Source of the DNA: UBA3478 sp965662045
GTDB lineage: Bacteria; Bacteroidota; Bacteroidia; Flavobacteriales; Flavobacteriaceae
Reading direction: 5' to 3'
NCBI GenBank assembly: GCA_965662045.1
Contig: CBFIGE010000001.1
Coordinates: 62,001-126,000, forward strand
DNA: 64,000 bases
Shown here: in pieces, positions 1-8,442 of the stretch
How the letters are laid out: every line of letters begins with the position of its first letter
How positions within the stretch are numbered: position 1 is the stretch's first letter
Notes under the pieces: model-generated
What the model was told of the DNA's origin: nothing
Seen by the model: the letters and a program-made list of their open reading frames with translations, nothing else
Database searches by the model: none
Position numbers and translations under genes: made by a program

Positions 1-1083
1 GATGCGAACTTAGTCAAAAACGAAAATATACTTTCCAGAACAGAAGAAAAATTAGTCGAGATGAGTAATGGTTGTATTTGTTGTACACTACGCGAAGATT
101 TGATGATTGAGGTAGAGCGACTCGCCAATGAAAAACGATTTGATTACTTATTAATAGAAAGCACGGGCATTAGTGAACCCATACCGGTGGCTCAAACATT
201 TAGTTTCATAGATGAAGAAAGCGGCATCGATTTATCGAGATTCAGTTACGTAGATACTATGGTCACCGTGGTTGATGCTTATAATTTCTTTAAAGATTTT
301 GGTAGTCCCGAAACTTTAGAGGATAGATCTCTTACTAATATTGAAAATGATCATAGGACTATAGTAAATCTCCTTACAGACCAAATTGAATTTGCCGATG
401 TCATTATTTTGAATAAAACAGATTTGATTACTGCTCCTCATCTTGAATTATTGAAAGCAACACTGCACAAATTAAACCCCGCAGCACAAATCATTGAAAC
501 AGTTTTTGGTAAAATAAATCCAGCGCAAATTCTGAATACCAAACTATTTGATTTTGAAAAAGCTGAACAAAGTGCCGGTTGGATTGAAGAACTCAATAAA
601 GAAGAACACACGCCTGAAACTGATGAATATGGCATTGGTTCGTTTGTCTTTCGCAGTAAGAAACCTTTTGATTCAGATCGGTTTAGAGAATTTGTTCAAA
701 ATAAGTTTCCCTTGAATGTGATAAGAAGTAAAGGACTTTTTTGGATCACATCAAGACCAGACCAAGCCTTGATTTGGGGTCAAGCGGGTGGTTCCCTCAG
801 AACAGATAGTGCAGGTGCATGGTGGTCAAGTATGTCTTTTAGTGAAAGATTCAATAATCCTGTTTTCATAAATAATCAGGAAGAAATCGAAAAAGACTGG
901 GACAATACTTTCGGTGATCGAAAAAATGAAATTGTTTTTATTGGTCAAGATATGGACCATACTCAAATCACAAATGACCTTAACAAGTGTCTGGCTACAG
1001 ATAAAGAACTCGCATCAAAAAATTGGAAAAAGGGATGTAAAGACAATTGGCCAATAGAGCGAGCTTGTGCTTTACAAAATTAA
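1..1083 (+). CDS. COG0523/CobW-family metal-chaperone GTPase, 5' end outside window
   Basis: The reading frame is already open at base 1, so the N-terminal P-loop lies upstream and only about 360 residues are visible. The diagnostic GCICC segment (Cys 25, 27 and 28 of the visible part) is the CxCC metal site of COG0523 proteins (CobW, YjiA, ZigA/ZNG1). The guanine-specificity motif NKTDL follows, then a CobW C-terminal domain with the SKGLFWI segment. Family members use GTP hydrolysis to deliver zinc or another metal to client enzymes in the cytoplasm. Two small genes follow closely on the same strand. Which metal is served cannot be read from the sequence. Confidence 0.9.
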   Translation, partial: DANLVKNENILSRTEEKLVEMSNGCICCTLREDLMIEVERLANEKRFDYLLIESTGISEPIPVAQTFSFIDEESGIDLSRFSYVDTMVTVVDAYNFFKDFGSPETLEDRSLTNIENDHRTIVNLLTDQIEFADVIILNKTDLITAPHLELLKATLHKLNPAAQIIETVFGKINPAQILNTKLFDFEKAEQSAGWIEELNKEEHTPETDEYGIGSFVFRSKKPFDSDRFREFVQNKFPLNVIRSKGLFWITSRPDQALIWGQAGGSLRTDSAGAWWSSMSFSERFNNPVFINNQEEIEKDWDNTFGDRKNEIVFIGQDMDHTQITNDLNKCLATDKELASKNWKKGCKDNWPIERACALQN

Positions 1084-1106
1084 TAACCACTTTAAATTTA
1101 AATACT

Positions 1107-1565
1107 ATGATAACAAAAGAACAAGTAATAGAGGCACAACAAAAATGGGGTAATGGTGTTGTGCAAATAGGCTCACTAAAAGAGAGCAGAGAAGAATGTG
1201 AGGCATTCACAAATCAATTTCTAGACGACCGCTATTTATTTGACGAAACAGTATTATTTAAGCCCACAAAATGTGCAATTGAACAATTCAGACCATCTAA
1301 AGCAGAAGCTATGTCTTATTTTATTGCAGGAGATGATAGAACTTGTTCAGAGGATCATGGATTCGCAATTCAGCCATGGACTAAAGTAAGATTTGAGAAT
1401 CATGGTATGATTTTAGAAAAAACACGTGCAATCGCAATGGGAAACTACTTTTTTACAGACTTAAACGGAAATGAAGCAAAAGTAGAATACACTTTTGGAT
1501 ATCAAATGATTAATGGAGAATTAAAAATTGATTTACACCACTCATCATTTCCCTTTGCACACTAA
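1107..1565 (+). CDS. NTF2/SnoaL-like small protein (DUF4440/SgcJ-EcaC type)
   Basis: This 152-residue soluble protein has no signal peptide. The ATG at 1107 is preferred over an in-frame upstream ATG at 1047, which lies inside the GTPase gene. The segments QPWTKVRFENHG, GNYFFTD and the C-terminal LHHSSFPF belong to an NTF2-fold family. As I recall, databases often mislabel it phosphoribosyl-AMP cyclohydrolase, because a HisI paralogue sits beside COG0523 genes in zinc-limitation operons; no HisI metal-binding motif is visible here. The gene begins 23 bases after the GTPase gene, suggesting co-transcription and a role in metal starvation (inference). The reaction is unknown. Confidence 0.75.
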   Translation: MITKEQVIEAQQKWGNGVVQIGSLKESREECEAFTNQFLDDRYLFDETVLFKPTKCAIEQFRPSKAEAMSYFIAGDDRTCSEDHGFAIQPWTKVRFENHGMILEKTRAIAMGNYFFTDLNGNEAKVEYTFGYQMINGELKIDLHHSSFPFAH

Positions 1566-1581
1566 AAAAATTCGGCAAACA

Positions 1582-2076
1582 ATGAATAAGCTTTTTCTTG
1601 TATGTCCAACCGATTTTTTAGAATCAAAAATCAATGAGGTTAACTATAACTCCAATAATTATTTTTACACTTCACTTGGCAATTCATTAAATACCGATTT
1701 AAAAACATTTTTACACCTCAAAGAAATTTTGAATAAGCATTCCATTGAGAAAGTCCACTTTGTCCTTTCATCTTCTAATAAAATTATTTTAGACGCCCTG
1801 AAGGGGCAAAGTTTTTCTAGTATTAGAAATTTGAACAATTACCACAAAAAAATAAATCAGCTCAAAGCACATAAAATTTGTAAAACTCAAGACGAAACAA
1901 AATATTTATCAATTTCCTTTTATCTCAACAACAAAATAAAAGAAGTCCAGCAATTTCTGAATATTTCATCTTCGGCATCAGTAAAAGTGACAGGCCTTAT
2001 CTACGATAGTAAAACTGATCATTTTGAGAACATCTATCCTGCCTTATATTGTCTTGAGTATTTTCAATTAAACTAA
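1582..2076 (+). CDS. hypothetical protein following the metal-chaperone genes
   Basis: This 164-residue protein is Asn-, Lys- and Ser-rich and I do not recognise it. The ATG at 1582 is 16 bases after the previous stop; the frame also has an ATG at 1528 inside the preceding gene, which I discount. No signal peptide, membrane segment or Cys-based metal site is visible (two Cys, not clustered). An N-terminal strand (KLFLVCPTDF) and a second strand (KVHFVLSSSNK) suggest an alpha/beta fold. Position makes it the third gene of the COG0523 unit, so a function in metal homeostasis is possible but is only guilt by association. Confidence 0.6.
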   Translation: MNKLFLVCPTDFLESKINEVNYNSNNYFYTSLGNSLNTDLKTFLHLKEILNKHSIEKVHFVLSSSNKIILDALKGQSFSSIRNLNNYHKKINQLKAHKICKTQDETKYLSISFYLNNKIKEVQQFLNISSSASVKVTGLIYDSKTDHFENIYPALYCLEYFQLN

Positions 2077-2186
2077 TCATAATTGAACAACTTTGATTTT
2101 CGGCACCATTCAAGTCTTAAATCCCTCAATTTTATTTTCCATTAAATCACAATTCAGTAAAATCCAGCAAGAATAAATCAATTGAA

Positions 2187-2217
2187 TTGTAATTTTAAAT
2201 TAATCGCTTTAGATTTA
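2187..2217 (+). promoter_or_regulatory. candidate Bacteroidota-type promoter for the 2240 lipoprotein gene
   Basis: TTG at 2187-2189 and TAGATTTA at 2210-2217 are separated by 20 bases, matching the -33 TTG / -7 TAnnTTTG layout except for the last base. The ATG is 22 bases further on, giving a leader of roughly 15 bases. Confidence 0.35.
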
Positions 2218-2239
2218 GGATAGATCAAAACCACATCTT

Positions 2240-2719
2240 ATGAAAACAAGTTTTTACACCCTTTGTCTTGGCACAATTTTACTGTTCATCTCATGCCAAC
2301 AGAACAACAGTAACACGATTGAAAAAATTAAAGAAGAAGAAGTGCTGAATGCCCTCGACGAACTCTTTGAAATCGTAGACAAGGATATCGACCATATCGA
2401 AGATATCGTAACAGAAGACTACTTCATTTTTGAAAATTCAAGAAAATACTCTACCGAAGAATTTGTGGAATACGTCAAGAGTTTTGGAAAGTTTGAATCA
2501 AAGAGAGACTTTGCCAATATAGAAATTGACACCGATATCAACAGTGCTCATTTGAGTATGAATCATCACGGAGAATTTGATTTACAATCTGAATCGGGAA
2601 AAATTCGTATGATTTATGACTGGATTGAAAGTGCCTATTTGGTAAAATCTGACGATAAGTTGAAGTTTAAATTTTTCTTTTCGGAGGTTACCTATGATAC
2701 TATTATCCCTTTAGATTAA
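2240..2719 (+). CDS. small lipoprotein, SnoaL/DUF4440-like
   Basis: The 159-residue product starts with a lipoprotein signal (TILLFISC, lipid Cys20), so it is exported and membrane-anchored. The mature part begins with an acidic helix carrying many Glu/Asp, then alternating strands around DYFIFENSRKYS and AHLSMNHHGEF, and ends with FFSEVTYD. This helix-then-sheet order and length fit an NTF2/DUF4440 fold, but no catalytic residues can be assigned. It stands alone between the metal-chaperone unit and an HxlR regulator. Function unknown. Confidence 0.75.
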   Translation: MKTSFYTLCLGTILLFISCQQNNSNTIEKIKEEEVLNALDELFEIVDKDIDHIEDIVTEDYFIFENSRKYSTEEFVEYVKSFGKFESKRDFANIEIDTDINSAHLSMNHHGEFDLQSESGKIRMIYDWIESAYLVKSDDKLKFKFFFSEVTYDTIIPLD

Positions 2720-2725
2720 CGGAAT

Positions 2726-2765
2726 TTATAGCATGTTATAGCATATTTTAAGCTTATTGTAGCAG
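2726..2765 (+). repeat. direct repeats TTATAGCAT upstream of hxlR, operator candidate
   Basis: Two perfect copies of TTATAGCAT lie at 2726-2734 and 2736-2744, spaced 10 bases start to start (one helical turn). A third imperfect copy, TTGTAGCAG, lies at 2757-2765 and overlaps the proposed -33 element. This is a plausible binding site for the downstream regulator itself. Confidence 0.4.
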
Positions 2766-2788
2766 ATAATTACAATATGTTAACTTTG
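2757..2788 (+). promoter_or_regulatory. candidate promoter of the HxlR gene
   Basis: TTG at 2757-2759 and a perfect TAACTTTG (TAnnTTTG) at 2781-2788 are separated by 21 bases, with the ATG at 2809. Both elements and the spacing fit the Bacteroidota housekeeping promoter. Confidence 0.55.
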
Positions 2789-2808
2789 CACAATTAAAAT
2801 GCAATGTT

Positions 2809-3258
2809 ATGAATTATATTAATGAACCCACCTTCAGGTCAGGTTGTTCTATTTCTACATCCTTAGATTTGCTCGGAGATAAATGGTCTCTTCTTATCAT
2901 AAGAGACATTTTTATGTACAGAAATACGTTTAGCCAGTTTCTAAAAGATGGTCCTGAAGGCATTGCGACTAACATTCTTTCAGATCGTTTAAAAAAGCTA
3001 AGAGCCTTTGGAGTAATTGATTTTATTCAAAAGTCAGCCGACAAAAAGATTAAAAGTTTTTACCTAACCCAAAAAGGCATTGACTTATACCCTGTTATTC
3101 ACAGTTTTCACAATTGGTCCACCAAACATGTAGATTTCGAAAAACACAAAGAAGTCCAAAAAACAATCAAGGCAAATGAGGGGAAATCAGATGCCGAGAT
3201 TATTGAGTCAGCCCAAGACAAGTATATAGCTTATAGACAAAACGAATTTGGATTCTAA
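2809..3258 (+). CDS. HxlR-family winged-helix transcriptional regulator
   Basis: The 149-residue protein has the HxlR hallmarks: N-terminal Cys13 (SGCSIST), LDLLGDKWSLLIIRDI for the first helices, then NILSDRLKKLRAFGVI as the recognition-helix region, and a wing ending in YLTQKGIDLYPV. HxlR proteins bind DNA as dimers and often respond to electrophiles or metals through the N-terminal Cys. The direct repeats overlapping its promoter suggest autoregulation. Its target is unknown; the neighbouring gene is convergent and ends 2 bases away. Confidence 0.9.
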   Translation: MNYINEPTFRSGCSISTSLDLLGDKWSLLIIRDIFMYRNTFSQFLKDGPEGIATNILSDRLKKLRAFGVIDFIQKSADKKIKSFYLTQKGIDLYPVIHSFHNWSTKHVDFEKHKEVQKTIKANEGKSDAEIIESAQDKYIAYRQNEFGF

Positions 3259-3260
3259 AT

Positions 3261-4160
3261 CTATTGATTAGAAGCTTCGCTTTCTAGGAATTTGAAATAA
3301 AATAAAAGAATTAAGTAACCAAACAGACTTCCCGCCAATATAAAGGCTACATTGAGAACACCCGTGGCACTAAATGAAATACGCATAAGTATTGTCGCAA
3401 TAATAAATCCAGTATTTCTCAAGAGTTTGAAATTCTCCTGTGTGATTCCGTAGGAGAACAGCAATACTAGAACATCAGCTAAAATCAATAAGGTAAAAAA
3501 GTCCTTGTAAAAAATAGAGTTCAAATTATTACTCATTCCAGGAATCAAATGGGCTCTAGTGAACGAATAGTTGATAAAGTCTACTAAATGCACACAACTC
3601 ACCACAACAATAATAAATAATAAGACTACCGATAATTTCTTCTTATACCCTTTAAAAATAAAGTCTCTTTCTTCTTCGAACAGAGTCCTAGAAAGGGCAT
3701 TCAGTTTTAGATGAATTCGAGAAAATAATAAAACAATCGCCAACAATAGTAAGACAGCTAAAATATCGATTCCCAAATTGAATAGCTCTTCATTCGTTTC
3801 TATGGTTTGGTCGAAGTCTATCTTTGTTATATCTCCAAAAATTCTACGGATCAATACTAGCGCAATTATCTCGTATTGCTTTAACAGTGAAGTAGTGAAT
3901 GACCTTGGTATAAAAAAGATTAAAAGGTAAATCTCATACACTAAAATGAAAGAAAATGGAGTATAGATCGCGTTAATCGGATTCCCAAAATAATCTTCGT
4001 TTAAAGCACCAAGCACTTCTAGATTAAAAAGTAATACAAGTAAGAGGTGGATAAAAAATCCGGAAATTGAGAGAATTAAAATTACTTTTTCAAATTTCTT
4101 TCTGACTTGCTTAGAAAAAAACAACTGAAAATAATCTCTCTGACTGAATACAGCACTCAT
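3261..4160 (-). CDS. polytopic membrane protein of unknown function
   Basis: The 299-residue protein has about seven hydrophobic segments, near residues 26-46, 65-84, 129-147, 176-197, 220-239, 250-267 and 268-290. There is no cleavable signal, and a charged loop (KQYEIIALVLIRRIFGD) lies after segment two. I do not recognise a named family. The Arg pair in that loop and a His-Asp pair in segment four (CVHLVDFI) are the only polar features in or next to the membrane that stand out. It is transcribed away from the nitroreductase and is probably monocistronic. Confidence 0.75.
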   Translation of the reverse strand: MSAVFSQRDYFQLFFSKQVRKKFEKVILILSISGFFIHLLLVLLFNLEVLGALNEDYFGNPINAIYTPFSFILVYEIYLLIFFIPRSFTTSLLKQYEIIALVLIRRIFGDITKIDFDQTIETNEELFNLGIDILAVLLLLAIVLLFSRIHLKLNALSRTLFEEERDFIFKGYKKKLSVVLLFIIVVVSCVHLVDFINYSFTRAHLIPGMSNNLNSIFYKDFFTLLILADVLVLLFSYGITQENFKLLRNTGFIIATILMRISFSATGVLNVAFILAGSLFGYLILLFYFKFLESEASNQ

Positions 4161-4291
4161 AGCTTTAGAAAAAATATCTTGTTTAAAGTTACTGATAATT
4201 TTTTAAACAAAACTTAAATCAATGATTATCAAATTTTTAAGAGTCTATTTAGAATTACTATTCATTTTACAGGGGATTGTATTTTTGTTGC

Positions 4292-5023
4292 ATGCAAAAA
4301 ACACTAACTGTAAGCGAGGCCATAGCCTTTAGAAGATCTGTTCGAAATTACACAGACGAAACCCTAGACGACAAGCTTGTCAAAAAATGTATCGAAAATG
4401 CCACCCTAGCTCCTAATAGCAGTAATATGCAATTATGGGAATTTATTCACGTCAAAAATCCTAAAATAAAAGACCTCTTAAATATAGCCTGTTTCAAACA
4501 ACAGGCTTCTAGAACTGCTGAGCGCTTTGTAGTTGTAGTAGTAAGACGAGATTTATGGAAAAAAAGAGCCAAGGCCAATGCTGAATTTATAACGCTTAAT
4601 AGAGCAGAAACAGAATCTCAAATTCGAAGAAAAAAGTTTGCGCTACGCTATTATCAAAAACTCATGCCCACAATTTATGGATTTGACAATCTTGGTCTAT
4701 TAAGCCGCATCAAAAAAATATCCACATGGGTAAGCGGAATCTTTAGACCCATATACAGGCAAGTCTCCATAAGTGACATGCGTATAGTCACTCATAAAAG
4801 TGCGGGCTTAGCAGCGCAAAATTTTATGCTTTCTATGTCAGAGGTGGAGTACGATACCTGTCCAATGGAAGGTTTTGATTCTAGATTGGTTAAAAAAGCC
4901 TTAAATCTTCCAAAAAAAGCAGAAATCAACATGATTTTAGCTTGCGGGAAAAGAAGCGAAACCGGTGTTTACGGAAAACGATTTAGAGTTCCTTTCAAAG
5001 AGGTTTACAGCGAGCGCTTTTAA
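4292..5023 (+). CDS. nitroreductase-family flavoprotein
   Basis: The ATG at 4292 gives 243 residues; a TTG at 4277 in frame is less likely because family members start just before the first helix. The N-terminal SEAIAFRRSVRNY segment carries the FMN-phosphate-binding Arg cluster, and APNSSNMQLWEF is the next FMN contact region. The C-terminal part (GLAAQNFMLSMSE, then CPMEGFD) matches NADH-dependent nitroreductases. These enzymes reduce quinones, nitro compounds or enones with NAD(P)H; the substrate is not predictable. At about 243 residues with an insert around 90-140 it is longer than the minimal fold. Confidence 0.88.
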   Translation: MQKTLTVSEAIAFRRSVRNYTDETLDDKLVKKCIENATLAPNSSNMQLWEFIHVKNPKIKDLLNIACFKQQASRTAERFVVVVVRRDLWKKRAKANAEFITLNRAETESQIRRKKFALRYYQKLMPTIYGFDNLGLLSRIKKISTWVSGIFRPIYRQVSISDMRIVTHKSAGLAAQNFMLSMSEVEYDTCPMEGFDSRLVKKALNLPKKAEINMILACGKRSETGVYGKRFRVPFKEVYSERF

Positions 5024-5035
5024 ACAAAAGATTAT

Positions 5036-5620
5036 TTAATCTGCATCAAAAGTGATTTCAGACATTATTTCATAGAACGCACTCCAAAAAATCTCCGTAG
5101 ACCCAGAATTGACATAGCTTGATTCGTTAGGCATGACTTTTATCGAATACAACATTGTATCTTCTTGATTAGTTTCAGAAGGCGCTTGTTTAGAAACTTC
5201 ATCTGTGTCCAACTCTTCAGAGGAATAAATACTGGATGTAAAAGCATCAATCTTTTCTAATAGAAGCTTTGCTCTTTTTTGATCAATACGTCCAAATTCA
5301 TCTCTGATAAGGGCCCCTAGTTCTAAGAGCAATTTATTAGAGGCTACCGAAGTGTTTTGAATTGAAAAGTTGGGATTAGCATAGGTATAACGACCTTCTT
5401 TGACTACGATAGGCGCATTGTATCCCAAAATATCAGAACGCATTACTCGAATATCATCTCGGATTGTTCGTTCAGAAACCATTTTATAAACGCCTCTCTG
5501 CTCAGCCAAGGCTTCAGAACAAGCGAGCTGCAATTTATCTATGGAATAATGAACAGCTCCTCCTTGCAAAAGAGTATCTATAGTCTTGTAGCGAATTAAG
5601 GCATTTAGATTCGTTGGCAT
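5036..5620 (-). CDS. HTH regulator resembling the N-terminal half of WYL regulators, WYL domain absent
   Basis: The ATG at 5618-5620 (MPTNLNALIRYKTID) is chosen; an upstream in-frame ATG would extend over the divergent promoter into the vWA gene. The N-terminal 100 residues match Bacteroidota WYL-type regulators: an HTH region (YKMVSERTIRDDIRVMRSD) followed by LGYNAPIVVKEGRYTY. Those proteins usually run to about 330 residues with a WYL ligand domain; this one stops at 194, ending in an acidic, unrelated tail. No frameshift remnant of WYL is visible downstream. The start is 67 bases from the divergent vWA gene, which is a likely target. Confidence 0.75.
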   Translation of the reverse strand: MPTNLNALIRYKTIDTLLQGGAVHYSIDKLQLACSEALAEQRGVYKMVSERTIRDDIRVMRSDILGYNAPIVVKEGRYTYANPNFSIQNTSVASNKLLLELGALIRDEFGRIDQKRAKLLLEKIDAFTSSIYSSEELDTDEVSKQAPSETNQEDTMLYSIKVMPNESSYVNSGSTEIFWSAFYEIMSEITFDAD

Positions 5621-5687
5621 TTTGTTTTGCAATTGCAAAAAGACTGCATAAGAAGCAATCAAATTTGTCATACAAAATACAATAATT

Positions 5688-6227
5688 ATGAAAGAAATTG
5701 CCCTTCTACTAGACAAATCAGGCTCTATGATTGGTCTTCAAAAAACGACAGTAAAAGCAGTAAACAATTTTATCTACGAGCAAAAATTAATTCATCCAAA
5801 ACAACGTTTATCGCTGATACAATTTAATGAAAAACGAAGTTGGACTTATGAGCATCAAAAACTAAAGGATATTCCAACCTTCGAGCATAAAGACTATCAA
5901 CCCTCGGGACTGACTGCGATTTACGACACTCTAGGGGATGTGATAAAAAAATACGAAAATAACAATACAGAAGTAACTATTGCCCTACTTACAGATGGAT
6001 ATGAAAATGCAAGCCAAAAATTTACAGCGAAGAAAATTCGCAAGAAAATAAAACAACTCGAAAAGCATAAAAAATGGAAATTCATCTATCTAGGAGCTGA
6101 CTCATCTACATTTCTCGATGCTGAAATTCTGGGTATTTCTATACAAAATACTGCTCAAATAGAAGCCTCTGAAAAAGGTATTCCAATAGCTTTTTCACTA
6201 ATGCAAAAAATGATAAGTAAAATTTAA
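5688..6227 (+). CDS. von Willebrand factor A domain protein
   Basis: The 179-residue protein is essentially one vWA domain without signal peptide, so cytoplasmic. The MIDAS metal site is complete: DKSGSM (Asp9, Ser11, Ser13), the Thr in SGLTAIYDT, and the Asp in LLTDGYEN. Such single-domain proteins bind partner proteins through a Mg ion. The only close neighbour is the divergent HTH gene. A link to RNA-repair (RtcB/Ro-type) loci, where WYL regulators and vWA domains meet, is conceivable but no RtcB or TROVE gene is present in the window. Confidence 0.88.
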   Translation: MKEIALLLDKSGSMIGLQKTTVKAVNNFIYEQKLIHPKQRLSLIQFNEKRSWTYEHQKLKDIPTFEHKDYQPSGLTAIYDTLGDVIKKYENNNTEVTIALLTDGYENASQKFTAKKIRKKIKQLEKHKKWKFIYLGADSSTFLDAEILGISIQNTAQIEASEKGIPIAFSLMQKMISKI

Positions 6228-6303
6228 TAATCGTATTCTTTAAATTCATAGCTAATATTTGATTTATCATTAGTCTTTCCATATAATTGCAAAAATATAA
6301 TTC

Positions 6304-8442
6304 ATGCGCAACCTAGCAGGCTTATTGCTTCTAATCTTGTTGTTTTCTTGTGAAAAGGATACTGAAAATCCTGATACCACATTTTTTTCTGTACAGGTAA
6401 ACTCTGGTGAGGGAGGAAGTGTCTCCGTTTCTTCAGGAGATTATCCAGAAGGAAGTTCCTTGAGTATACAAGCTGTTCCTTTGGCAGACTACAATTTTAG
6501 CAGTTGGAGTGGAAGCCTAAGTAGTACTGCAAACCCTCTAGAAGTAACGCTTACGCAAAACTTGCAAGTACAAGCTAATTTTGTGAAAAAACAATTTGAA
6601 TTAAATGTAAGTGTAACCGGAGAGGGAAGCGTAGATCAAAAACTCATAAATAGCGGAAAATCATACGAAATCGGCGCACAGGTTGAACTGAGCGCTACGC
6701 CAACTTCAGGATGGGCGTTTGAACAATGGACTGGTGCAATAGAATCTAGTGAAAATCCAGTAACGATTGATTTAACAGAAGCCAAAGAAATCACGGCTAT
6801 TTTTGTTCGCAAACAATACAACCTCAACTTAACAATTACAGGTGAGGGAACAGTAAACGAACAAGTGATCAGTCAGCCTTCGCAATACGATTTTGAAACT
6901 GAAGTAAGACTTACTGCAGTAGCTGCAACTGATTGGGAATTCGAATCATGGACTGGGGATGTAAACAGCGGTGAAAACCCAATCGAAATATCTATTGACA
7001 AGGGGTACCAACTCAATGCTAACTTTCAACTTAAAGACAGCGATTTAGATGGTGTTCCTGATCGAGAGGACTCCTGTCCAAATACATCCGCTGGAACACA
7101 GGTAAATCAAGATGGATGTCCCGTTCAAAGTGATGTGCCTCTCGTAGCAGCGCCCACACCAATTCACGATGCATCTGAGGTCATCTCAATATTTAGCGAC
7201 CACTATAATAACGTTACTGTGGACACTTTCAGAACAGACTGGTCTCAGTCAAATTTTGAATTTGTCAACATCTCAAACAATCAAACACTGCGTTATTTCA
7301 ACTTAAATTATGTCGGAATTGAAACTGTAAATCAACAAATCAATGCCAATTCAAAAACACATATACATTTTGACTACTGGACTGCTGATGCAAACTCAAT
7401 TCTATTTAAGCTAGTAGACTTTGGTGCAAACGGAGTTTACAACGGGGTCGGAAATGCAGATGATACCGAACACGAAATCGTGATAGAAAATACTACCAAA
7501 AATAATTGGCAAAGTATTGACCTCTCGTTAGACGATTTTGGCGGTTTAGCCTCCCGAAAAAATCTTGCTCAATACATCATTGTAGCCCAACCTTCCGGCA
7601 CTAGCACTGTATATCTAGATAACATCTACTTTTATGGAGATAACGGCAATGGCGATGGTGGAGGTGACGACGGCGGAGGTGGCGACGGCGGAGAAACCAA
7701 TTTAGAACTCATTTGGAGCGACGAATTCGACTATCAAGGTAGACCAGATAATAGTAAATGGTATCACCAAACCTTTGCGCCAAATGGTGGCAGTTGGTAT
7801 AATGGAGAACTCCAACATTATGTAGATAAAGAAAACACCACTTATGTAAGTAATGGGACCTTGAAAATCATTGCCAGAAAGGAAACATACTCTACACAAA
7901 ACACTACTAAAGAGTACACATCTGCTCGTCTTAACTCAAAATTTGACTTTAAATACGGGCGTATAGATGTACGCGCGAAATTACCTTCTGGAGCTGGAAC
8001 TTGGCCAGCAATCTGGACCCTAGGGTCTAATATTAATGAGCCTGGGAATTATTTTGGTGACTCGAGAGGTAGTGTAGGTTGGCCTGCATGTGGAGAAATC
8101 GATATCATGGAACAAAACGGATGGGACAAAACCCTTTCCTATGGTTATTTCCATTGGGGTAATACACAAACAGGAGAATATCAAACTCAAGGAACAACAA
8201 CATTTATCGCTGATAGCGCCTCAGAATTTCACCTGTACTCTTTAATATGGGATGAAACTAAAATGCAGATATTGTTAGATAATCAAGTTTTTATAGAATT
8301 ACCTAATGAGGTAAGTAACCCATTCGACAATGCACATTACCTCTTGCTAAACATAGCTATTGGTGGAAACTTAGGAGGTGAAGTTCCTGCAAATTTCCCT
8401 AACCAAGTAATGGAAGTCGACTATGTCAGAATTTACCAATAA
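6304..8442 (+). CDS. multidomain lipoprotein laminarinase (GH16)
   Basis: The lipobox LLFSC places the lipid on Cys16. Domains in order: three divergent InlB-B-like repeats (about 28-93, 98-168, 171-242, each with a W-[ST]-G turn such as WSG or WTG), a thrombospondin type-3 calcium motif (245-275, DSDLDGVPD), a beta-sandwich of carbohydrate-binding type (278-446), a Gly/Asp linker (447-464), and a GH16 catalytic domain (466-712). The catalytic signature GEIDIME gives nucleophile Glu598, Asp600 and acid/base Glu603, in the bulged form typical of endo-1,3-beta-glucanases. It likely cuts algal laminarin at the cell surface. The next gene overlaps its end by 20 bases. Confidence 0.9.
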   Translation: MRNLAGLLLLILLFSCEKDTENPDTTFFSVQVNSGEGGSVSVSSGDYPEGSSLSIQAVPLADYNFSSWSGSLSSTANPLEVTLTQNLQVQANFVKKQFELNVSVTGEGSVDQKLINSGKSYEIGAQVELSATPTSGWAFEQWTGAIESSENPVTIDLTEAKEITAIFVRKQYNLNLTITGEGTVNEQVISQPSQYDFETEVRLTAVAATDWEFESWTGDVNSGENPIEISIDKGYQLNANFQLKDSDLDGVPDREDSCPNTSAGTQVNQDGCPVQSDVPLVAAPTPIHDASEVISIFSDHYNNVTVDTFRTDWSQSNFEFVNISNNQTLRYFNLNYVGIETVNQQINANSKTHIHFDYWTADANSILFKLVDFGANGVYNGVGNADDTEHEIVIENTTKNNWQSIDLSLDDFGGLASRKNLAQYIIVAQPSGTSTVYLDNIYFYGDNGNGDGGGDDGGGGDGGETNLELIWSDEFDYQGRPDNSKWYHQTFAPNGGSWYNGELQHYVDKENTTYVSNGTLKIIARKETYSTQNTTKEYTSARLNSKFDFKYGRIDVRAKLPSGAGTWPAIWTLGSNINEPGNYFGDSRGSVGWPACGEIDIMEQNGWDKTLSYGYFHWGNTQTGEYQTQGTTTFIADSASEFHLYSLIWDETKMQILLDNQVFIELPNEVSNPFDNAHYLLLNIAIGGNLGGEVPANFPNQVMEVDYVRIYQ

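Noticed and set aside
1107..1565. Phosphoribosyl-AMP cyclohydrolase label for the SnoaL-like protein
   Set aside because: None of the HisI metal-binding Cys/His motifs is present; the label seems to spread from gene neighbourhood.
4280..4287. TATTTTTG as -7 element of the nitroreductase gene
   Set aside because: It ends 4 bases before the ATG, which would require a leaderless transcript, and no -33 TTG lies upstream.
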